A DNA stretch of 11,511 bases from Paludibacteraceae bacterium. GTDB taxonomy: Bacteria; Bacteroidota; Bacteroidia; Bacteroidales; Paludibacteraceae. Location: the NCBI GenBank assembly GCA_017550055.1, contig JAFYMM010000208.1:1-11511 (forward strand), read 5' to 3'. Below, in pieces: positions 6,108-11,511 of the stretch. Each line of letters starts with the position of its first letter. Positions within the stretch are counted from its first letter, which is position 1. Made by a program: the position numbers and the translations under genes. Under the pieces are notes generated by a model. It saw nothing but the letters and a program-made list of their open reading frames with translations, ran no database searches and was not told the origin of the DNA.

Positions 6108-7127
6108 ATGAAAAAAATATTGATAATAATAAATATTGTTTTTCTACTTTTAGGTTGCTCAAAAGAAGATACTATCACGCAATATAATAGCGACCCAAAA
6201 GAAAATTTTGATGCTCTTTGGACAATATTAGATGAAAGATATTGCTATTTTTCATACAAAAACATTGATTGGAACAAAGTATATGATGATTTCTCTCTCC
6301 GCATAGATAAGGTAAAAGATGTGTTTCAATTATTTGATTTAATGGCCGAAATGATTGATGTATTACAAGATGGACACGTCAATCTATACTCTCCTTTCGA
6401 CATATCATCATGCTCAAAATGGTTTGATTCTTACCCTGCAGACTATAATGCTGATTTTTTATACAAGCATTTTGATTCTGATTTGCGTTCGGCTGGAGGG
6501 TTTGCATATACAACTATTGAAAATGGCAAAATAGGTTACATTCGTTATAGTAGTTTTTCAAATGGATTCACTGCATCCAATTTGAGTTATATAGATGCTT
6601 ATTTCCATCAACTAAATAAAGTTGAAGGAATTATAATCGATGTTCGCAACAACGGTGGAGGTTCATTGGGCTATAGCGAACGATTGGCATCTTGCTTCTT
6701 CAAAGAAAAAACCGTAACAGGCTATATGCGCCATAAAACCGACAAATGTCATGATTGTTTTTCTGAACCAGTAGAAATAATAACCGACCCTGCAGATGCT
6801 CCTATCGATTGGAGCGATAAAAAAGTAGTTGTACTCTCAAATCGTCGATGCTACTCTGCTACAAACGACTTTATAGTGCGTATGAAACAAGCACCGAACG
6901 TAACTGTTATCGGTGGTATTACAGGAGGAGGTGGTGGCATGCCTCTCTCTCAAGAACTACCAAACGGTTGGATGATTCGTTTCTCGGCTGTTCCTATGTT
7001 CGATGCCGAAATGCAACATACCGAATTTGGTGTAACTCCCGATATCGAAGCACATATCGCTCCCGATGACAACGACGACACAATCCTACTGCGCGCAATT
7101 AACGAAATAATCCACCCTATCAATTAA
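6108..7127 (+). CDS. S41-family (tricorn/C-terminal processing-like) serine peptidase lipoprotein
   Basis: A 339-residue lipoprotein (lipobox L-L-G-C17) with a helical N-terminal domain (about 30-85), then the peptidase core. LQDGHVNLYS carries the likely catalytic H90, IIIDVRNNGGGS is the conserved Asn/Gly loop, RRCYSATNDF carries the nucleophile S250, and HTEFGVTPDIE carries E306. This matches a Ser-His-Glu triad of the tricorn or IRBP type. The position where CtpA-type enzymes have lysine, 25 residues after the serine, is glycine in a glycine-rich loop. No PDZ domain is apparent. It is expected to be anchored in the envelope and to cleave peptides or protein tails; the substrate is unknown. 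It begins 37 nt after the barrel gene with no promoter seen between, so it probably belongs to the same unit. Confidence 0.85.
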   Translation: MKKILIIINIVFLLLGCSKEDTITQYNSDPKENFDALWTILDERYCYFSYKNIDWNKVYDDFSLRIDKVKDVFQLFDLMAEMIDVLQDGHVNLYSPFDISSCSKWFDSYPADYNADFLYKHFDSDLRSAGGFAYTTIENGKIGYIRYSSFSNGFTASNLSYIDAYFHQLNKVEGIIIDVRNNGGGSLGYSERLASCFFKEKTVTGYMRHKTDKCHDCFSEPVEIITDPADAPIDWSDKKVVVLSNRRCYSATNDFIVRMKQAPNVTVIGGITGGGGGMPLSQELPNGWMIRFSAVPMFDAEMQHTEFGVTPDIEAHIAPDDNDDTILLRAINEIIHPIN

Positions 7128-7136
7128 CATACCAAT

Positions 7137-7158
7137 AGCAACCCTCAAGCAACCTTCA
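7137..7158. repeat. 11-bp tandem repeat, two copies, inverse of the one at 259-280
   Basis: AGCAACCCTCA (7137-7147) and AGCAACCTTCA (7148-7158) are tandem copies differing at one base. Reverse-complemented and rotated they are the same unit as TGCTTGAAGGT at 259-280. They lie between the S41 peptidase and GSCFA genes. Confidence 0.8.
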
Positions 7159-7202
7159 CCGAAGAAGACTGACAAATTAAAGTCCCTTAATAGAAATAAA
7201 AA

Positions 7203-8147
7203 ATGAAATTTACCACTCCAATCAACATAAAACCCAACAAAACAATCGACCACAATTCGCGCATATTAATGCTTGGGTCTTGCTTTACAGAGAATATAGG
7301 CAAAAAACTAATAGAATCAGGATTTAACGTAGTAATGAATCCAATGGGCATATTATATAACCCCATTTCGATATATACGGCATTAGAAAGAATTATTGAC
7401 GGGCGTGAATTTACTGAAGACGACCTTTTCTTCCACAATGGTTTGTGGGCTTCATTTATGCACCATGGCTCGTTTTCTCATTCCGACAAAAACGAAGCTC
7501 TCAGAATGATGAACGAACGATTACACGAAGGGCACGAACAACTAAAAAATGCTACTCATTTAATCATCACGTTCGGCTCTGCTGAAGTATATGAAATATT
7601 AGATTCTCAATATTTCACATCTGCTACAACACAACACATCGTTAGCAACTGCCACAAACTCCCCTCTCGCAACTTTGCCACCCGACTACTATCAATCGAC
7701 GAAATAACCACACCATACACCCAACTCTCAACTCTAAACTCTCAACTCTCAACTCTATTCACCATTTCGCCTGTAAGATACTTAGGAAAAGGAGCTCACA
7801 GCGGACAAATCAACAAATCGACTCTACTTCTCGCAACCGACCAAATCTGTCGAGAAATAACGGCTGACTACTTCCCTGCATATGAAATAATGATGGATGA
7901 ATTACGAGATTATCGCTACTATGCCGCCGATATGATACATCCATCAGAAATAGCTGTTGATTATATATTTGAGCGATTTACAGAAACATATCTCACCTCT
8001 GAGGCTATTCGCACTGCCAATGAGATACAAAAAATAAAAAAATCGCTATCACATCGACCTCTACACCCCGACTCTGAAGAATACAAAACATTCCAGAAAA
8101 AACTATTAGAACAAATTGATACTCTCACCAAAAAATATCCGTTATAA
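7203..8147 (+). CDS. GSCFA domain protein (SGNH-like hydrolase family)
   Basis: The 314-residue product has the family signature GSCF at 25-28 (in ILMLGSCFTENIG), followed by NPMGILYNP, ITFGSAEVYE, SPVRYLGKGAHSGQ and DMIHPSE with D243 and H246. The Ser of GSCF with D-x-x-H near the end mirrors a GDSL/SGNH esterase triad, so a hydrolase acting on acyl esters is plausible, but no substrate is known to me. There is no signal peptide. Residues 174-185 (QLSTLNSQLSTL) are encoded by five tandem heptamers at 7722-7756, in the place where relatives have a segment leading into the SPVR strand. It starts 75 nt after the S41 gene and is the last gene before a bidirectional terminator. Confidence 0.9.
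   Translation: MKFTTPINIKPNKTIDHNSRILMLGSCFTENIGKKLIESGFNVVMNPMGILYNPISIYTALERIIDGREFTEDDLFFHNGLWASFMHHGSFSHSDKNEALRMMNERLHEGHEQLKNATHLIITFGSAEVYEILDSQYFTSATTQHIVSNCHKLPSRNFATRLLSIDEITTPYTQLSTLNSQLSTLFTISPVRYLGKGAHSGQINKSTLLLATDQICREITADYFPAYEIMMDELRDYRYYAADMIHPSEIAVDYIFERFTETYLTSEAIRTANEIQKIKKSLSHRPLHPDSEEYKTFQKKLLEQIDTLTKKYPL
7722..7756 (+). repeat. Five tandem heptamers CAACTCT inside the GSCFA gene
   Basis: CAACTCT occurs at 7722, 7729, 7743 and 7750, and AAACTCT at 7736, without gaps. Seven is not a multiple of three, so gain or loss of one or two units would shift the frame; only changes of three units would preserve it. Confidence 0.95.
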
Positions 8148-8163
8148 ATTACTCCAAAAAAAC

Positions 8164-8200
8164 AAAGTGCACAACATCTCTGTGCACTTTATTTTTTTTT
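8164..8200. terminator. Bidirectional rho-independent terminator
   Basis: A perfect 9-bp stem (AAAGTGCAC at 8164-8172, GTGCACTTT at 8182-8190) is followed on the plus strand by A and nine T (8191-8200). On the minus strand it is followed by GTTTTTTT (8163-8156). It therefore serves both the GSCFA gene and the convergent hydrolase gene, whose stop codon overlaps the T-tract. Confidence 0.92.
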
Positions 8201-9110
8201 ACTTACTACGCATAAGTTCAGCGCGTAATTGATTATAATATTCTATCTTAGGTTCTACATCTGCATTTCTATACCTCTCATCAATCATTAAATGTTTCTT
8301 TTCTACGATATATTTTTGTATAAAATATTCTGTTTCAAGAACTGTTTGCGAACCATAATGACAAACCTCATGACTCAACCCCTCATAACGACGAATATAA
8401 TAAGGGCAATTATATTTTTTCAATCTCCTAACTAAAGAACTTGAGCCACAAAGTTCATATCCAAACATTTTTATTGTGTTATAGGTAACTATATTATCTT
8501 TTGTCCCGTGAAATAACATCGTAGGAGCAGGACAACGTGCATAATCAACCAATCCGCTTGTGCTTAATATCGCTCCCGAATATGACAATACTCCAGCAAA
8601 ACGCAATGTGTCAGGCAATAATGCCGTATAACAACACCCATTGCTATGCAAATAATCTGTCTCTAAAGCTATTATTGCACCTGCACTCGCCCCTGCCAAT
8701 ATCACTTTATCCGACTCTACTCCCTCTTTTTCAATCAAATAAACTACTGCTGCCGAACAATCTTCTACTGCTTGATAAATAGCATTTTGTATTGTTTGTA
8801 TCAACATTATTCCTCTTGCTTCAAAACTCTCCATTCCAAGTCGATAATCAATCGCTACCACCCTAAAACCTCGCTCACTCATAGCTTTACAATATTCCAC
8901 CACTACACTATCATTACGACTACCTGATATAAAAGCTCCTCCATGCATATACAAAATCACATAATCCGATTTAAGCTCCTCTGGCTCATAAATAGTCATA
9001 TACAAATCCAAAGTATCATATCGCGTTATATACACAACATCACGCGTGTTTGTTGCATTCATCATACCGACAATGCCAACAAATAACAATAAAAACATTA
9101 GCCTTTTCAT
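8199..9110 (-). CDS. Secreted alpha/beta-hydrolase (esterase/lipase-like)
   Basis: A 303-residue protein with a signal peptide (residues 1-19, hydrophobic MFLLLFVGIVGMM, probable cleavage near MNA). The fold signature of the hormone-sensitive-lipase/carboxylesterase-like group is clear: oxyanion-hole motif HGGAF (56-60), AIDYRLG (86-92), nucleophile elbow GASAG with S142, acid D205 in HGTKDN, and histidine H247 in GLSHEV. All three triad residues are present, so it should be an active serine hydrolase, probably an esterase or acyl-hydrolase in the periplasm or outside the cell. The substrate is unknown. A basic, charged C-terminal tail (about 265-303) follows the core. It lies downstream of tkt, beyond that gene's terminator. 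I see no convincing promoter of its own, so it may depend on read-through or a weak promoter. Confidence 0.85.
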   Translation of the reverse strand: MKRLMFLLLFVGIVGMMNATNTRDVVYITRYDTLDLYMTIYEPEELKSDYVILYMHGGAFISGSRNDSVVVEYCKAMSERGFRVVAIDYRLGMESFEARGIMLIQTIQNAIYQAVEDCSAAVVYLIEKEGVESDKVILAGASAGAIIALETDYLHSNGCCYTALLPDTLRFAGVLSYSGAILSTSGLVDYARCPAPTMLFHGTKDNIVTYNTIKMFGYELCGSSSLVRRLKKYNCPYYIRRYEGLSHEVCHYGSQTVLETEYFIQKYIVEKKHLMIDERYRNADVEPKIEYYNQLRAELMRSK

Positions 9111-9134
9111 AATAGTAATAATTTGGGTTTAAAC

Positions 9135-9172
9135 ACAAAAAAAGCTGCCGAAGTGCAATCCTCCGACAGCTT
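9135..9172 (-). terminator. Rho-independent terminator of tkt (minus strand)
   Basis: Arms at 9162-9172 and 9142-9152 form an 11-bp stem in the minus-strand RNA that includes two G-U pairs, followed by UUUUUUUGUG. On the plus strand the same positions would be C-A mismatches, so the element is specific for minus-strand transcription, that is, for transketolase. Confidence 0.9.
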
Positions 9173-9198
9173 AATATAAATTATTGATTTTAATAGTC

Positions 9199-11211
9199 TT
9201 AAATCATAGCTTTAATTTCAGCAGCAACTTTAGCTGGTGTGAAACCAAGTTTTTCGTCAAGCACAGTATAAGGAGCCGAGAATCCAAATGATTCCAATCC
9301 AAAAATCTTGCCATTCTCGCCTACTAAGCCCATAAGGTTAACTGGCAAACCTGCTGTAAGACCGAAACGTTTCACGCCACATGGCAACACTTCTTGTTGA
9401 TATTCTGCTGATTGTGTACGGAACAAACCTTCTGATGGTACAGAAACAATGCTCAAACGCACACCCTCTGCGCGCAACAATTCTGCTGCCTCTGCCAATG
9501 TAGAAACCTCCGAACCTGAAGCCACACACACTACTTGTGGGTTTTCGTCAGCCGAAACTACGTATGCACCACGTTCTGCGCCACGAGCTTCTACTGTGCG
9601 GTCGCCCGGAAGGTCTTTAATATTTTGGCGTGAAAGAATCATAGCTGTTGGTGTCGACATATTTTTCATCATCATGTCATAAGCCACTGTAGTCTCTTCT
9701 ACGTCAGCAGGACGCAATACGAGTACAGAGTTCTTACCGCTATGGTTTTTCAATTTTTCCATCAAACGAATTTGAGCTTCTTGTTCCACTGGCTCATGAG
9801 TAGGACCATCTTCACCTACGCGGAATGCGTCGTGGCTCCAAATGAATTTCACTGGCAATTCCATCAACGCTGCCATACGCACTGCTGGTTTCATATAGTC
9901 TGAGAATACGAAGAATGTACCGCAAGCTGCCAACACACCACCGTGCAATGCCATACCAAGACACAAGCAAGCCATTGTCAACTCAGCCACACCTGCTTGA
10001 AGGAATGCGCCCGAAAAGTCGTCTTTTGTGATTGCTTTAGTATATTTCAAGAAACCATCAGTTTTGTCTGAGTTCGACAAGTCAGCTGACGAAACCACCA
10101 TATTTTCAACTTGTTGAGCCAATACACCCAAACATGCAGCCGAAGCAGCACGAGTTGCTTGGTTAGGTTTTTGTGTCAAGCCCGACCAATCCACTTCTGG
10201 AGCAACGCCCGAGAACCATTTTTCCATTTTAGCAGCTTTTTCTGGGTTAGCCTTAGCCCATTCTGCTTTTGCTGCATAGCGTTCTGCTACAATGCCTTTC
10301 AACTCTTCACGACGACGAGCATAGAGTTCTTTTGTCTCTTCAAACAATACGAATGGCTCTTCTGGGTTACCACCAAGATTTTTCACTGTATTGATATAAG
10401 CATCGCCACCAAGAGGTGCACCGTGTGTAGCACAGTTGCGCTCATAGCTTGAACCATCTGCTTTCAACGCACCTTTACCCATCACTGTTTTACCGATGAT
10501 AAGTGTAGGACGCGCTTTTTCTGCTTGTGCTTTGTTCAATGCTTCACGAATTTGAGCAGCATCATTACCGTCAATTTCAAGCACATACCAACCCCAAGCC
10601 TCATATTTTTTAGCTACATCTTCGCTCGACACCTCGTCGCACATAGTCGACAATTGCACGTCGTTCGAATCGTAGAACATAATCAAATTGTCCAATCCAA
10701 GGTGACCTGCAGTACGACCAGCACCTTGCGAAATCTCTTCTTGAATACCACCATCAGAGATGAATGCATAGATAGTTTGATTCATCACATCGCCAAGACG
10801 AGCTTTCAAGAATTTAGCAGCAATAGCAGCACCAACAGCAAATGTATGACCTTGACCAAGAGGACCTGAAGTGTTTTCCACACCGTGCATTACGTCAACC
10901 TCTGGGTGACCAGGAGTGATGCTACCCCATTGACGGAATTGTTTCAAATCTTCCATTGTATAGTAGCCAGCGCAAGCCAACACCGAATACAACATTGGCG
11001 ACATATGACCTGGGTCCAAGAAGAAACGGTCGCGACCTTCCCAACGTGGGTTTTCTGGGTCATAAACCAAATATTCTGAGAATAAAACATTAGCAAAATC
11101 TGCACCACCCATAGCACCACCTGGGTGACCCGATTTAGCCTTTTCTACCATTGATGCAGCAAGAATACGTATATTATCTGCCGCACGATTCAATTGTTCG
11201 ATTGTGTTCAT
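9199..11211 (-). CDS. tkt: Transketolase
   Basis: A thiamine-diphosphate enzyme that moves two-carbon ketol units between sugar phosphates in the non-oxidative pentose phosphate pathway. The 670-residue length is standard. Visible motifs: SGHPGGAMGGAD with H29, GHMSPMLY (68-75), GPLGQGH (116-122), the ThDP/Mg loop SDGG (152-155) through N183, the cofactor-activating glutamate E410 in AGVAEL, and SHDAFRVGEDGPTHEP with H472. E410 and H472 correspond to E411 and H473 of the E. coli enzyme. The ThDP motif begins S-D-G rather than G-D-G and continues GIQEEISQGAG, which I recall as usual in Bacteroidetes. Codon use is optimised and GC-richer than in the queA cluster, consistent with high expression. 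It has its own promoter, leader hairpin and terminator. Confidence 0.97.
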   Translation of the reverse strand: MNTIEQLNRAADNIRILAASMVEKAKSGHPGGAMGGADFANVLFSEYLVYDPENPRWEGRDRFFLDPGHMSPMLYSVLACAGYYTMEDLKQFRQWGSITPGHPEVDVMHGVENTSGPLGQGHTFAVGAAIAAKFLKARLGDVMNQTIYAFISDGGIQEEISQGAGRTAGHLGLDNLIMFYDSNDVQLSTMCDEVSSEDVAKKYEAWGWYVLEIDGNDAAQIREALNKAQAEKARPTLIIGKTVMGKGALKADGSSYERNCATHGAPLGGDAYINTVKNLGGNPEEPFVLFEETKELYARRREELKGIVAERYAAKAEWAKANPEKAAKMEKWFSGVAPEVDWSGLTQKPNQATRAASAACLGVLAQQVENMVVSSADLSNSDKTDGFLKYTKAITKDDFSGAFLQAGVAELTMACLCLGMALHGGVLAACGTFFVFSDYMKPAVRMAALMELPVKFIWSHDAFRVGEDGPTHEPVEQEAQIRLMEKLKNHSGKNSVLVLRPADVEETTVAYDMMMKNMSTPTAMILSRQNIKDLPGDRTVEARGAERGAYVVSADENPQVVCVASGSEVSTLAEAAELLRAEGVRLSIVSVPSEGLFRTQSAEYQQEVLPCGVKRFGLTAGLPVNLMGLVGENGKIFGLESFGFSAPYTVLDEKLGFTPAKVAAEIKAMI

Positions 11212-11241
11212 ATTATTAGTTATTATTAATGAGCGTTTTAT

Positions 11242-11266
11242 GATTGTATTGCGTACAATATCAATC
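11242..11266 (-). promoter_or_regulatory. Hairpin in the 5' leader of tkt
   Basis: In the minus-strand RNA, GAUUG-A-UAUUG, a UACG loop and CAAUA-CAAUC form a 10-bp stem with one bulged base (loop 11252-11255, bulge 11261). It begins at about the predicted transcription start, so the message would open with a stem-loop. It may stabilise the mRNA or be an operator; both are inference. Confidence 0.4.
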
Positions 11267-11272
11267 CGACCA

Positions 11273-11304
11273 CAAAGATAAACAAATTAATTCATAAAAC
11301 CCAA
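11273..11304 (-). promoter_or_regulatory. Promoter of tkt
   Basis: On the minus strand TTG (11304-11302) is followed after 21 nt by TATCTTTG (11280-11273), an exact TAnnTTTG match. Transcription would begin near 11266, giving a leader of about 55 nt before the ATG at 11211. Confidence 0.7.
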
Positions 11305-11357
11305 TTTTTTTACAACAAAAAAACTCTAATTTTTCTAATTTCAACTTCTCCCTACAA

Positions 11358-11510
11358 TCACCCTTTCAAACACTCTTTTCTTATCTCCTCCAAATCAACA
11401 TTATTTTTATATGATTCAAAATTTCTATCCCAATTTTTATTCCATGTTTCTTCCCATTCTTTTTTGAAGGCATCATCTTTCTTATCAATTAAAAAATTAT
11501 AACATCTATT
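11358..11510 (-). CDS. C-terminal end of an unrecognised protein, partial
   Basis: A minus-strand frame of 50 codons enters from the right edge and ends in TGA at 11358-11360. It contains no in-frame ATG, so the start lies outside the window. The product is strongly charged and aromatic (KKEWEETWNKNWDRNFESY, with three tryptophans in nine residues) and looks helical. Charge pattern and composition are protein-like rather than the translation of spacer DNA. I recognise no family. It is upstream of tkt on the same strand, separated by a 146-nt gap holding the tkt promoter, with no clear terminator of its own. Confidence 0.6.
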   Translation of the reverse strand, partial: NRCYNFLIDKKDDAFKKEWEETWNKNWDRNFESYKNNVDLEEIRKECLKG

Positions 11511-11511
11511 A

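Noticed and set aside
7722..7756. CRISPR-like array
   Set aside because: The heptamers are contiguous with no spacers and lie inside a coding region.
10111..11079. Three plus-strand frames opposite transketolase
   Set aside because: They are shadows of the strongly conserved tkt reading frame, and their Cys/Ser/Phe-rich composition is typical of antisense translation.

Overview
The window looks like a chromosomal stretch from a low-GC member of the Bacteroidales (Bacteroidetes). The evidence is threefold: promoters of the Bacteroides type (a TTG box followed about 19-23 nt later by TAnnTTTG), almost no Shine-Dalgarno sequences, and protein variants typical of the group (long-form QueA, a Bacteroidetes-type transketolase, GSCFA, a DUF3316-like barrel, DUF4268). 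I cannot name the genus. No tRNA, rRNA, CRISPR array, insertion sequence, phage or conjugation gene is visible. It reads as an ordinary core region with a few small oddities.

Layout. The left edge (2-67, +) is the last 21 codons of an aminopeptidase P-like gene, followed by a terminator. A 270-nt spacer holds a GC-richer patch and an 11-bp tandem repeat. A DUF4268 gene lies on the minus strand (338-796). It is divergent from alanine dehydrogenase (1198-2310, +), and a long AT-rich region between them carries the promoters of both. A strong terminator follows ald.

From a near-consensus promoter at 2386-2415 runs a seven-gene, all-plus cluster: left-handed beta-helix acyltransferase, HAD phosphatase, small lipoprotein, queA, DUF3316-like outer-membrane barrel, S41 peptidase lipoprotein, GSCFA protein. 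The first five overlap or nearly touch, so they are probably translated from one message. The last two follow after 37 and 75 nt. The cluster mixes tRNA modification (QueA) with envelope-targeted proteins, and no single pathway explains it. A bidirectional terminator at 8164-8200 separates it from the minus-strand genes: a secreted alpha/beta hydrolase (8199-9110) and transketolase (9199-11211) with its own promoter and leader hairpin. At the right edge a further minus-strand reading frame (11358-11510) is the C-terminus of an unrecognised protein.

Main points for a second look: (1) the acyltransferase frame continues upstream of its first ATG with family-typical sequence but without any usual start codon, which suggests a lost or non-standard start; (2) five tandem heptamers lie inside the GSCFA coding sequence, where copy-number slippage would shift frame; (3) the same 11-bp repeat unit occurs as a tandem pair in two distant spacers; (4) a perfect 17-bp palindrome overlaps the ald -33 element; (5) the two terminators after aminopeptidase P and ald share stem arms. 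I see no convincing new defence, mobile or biosynthetic system.
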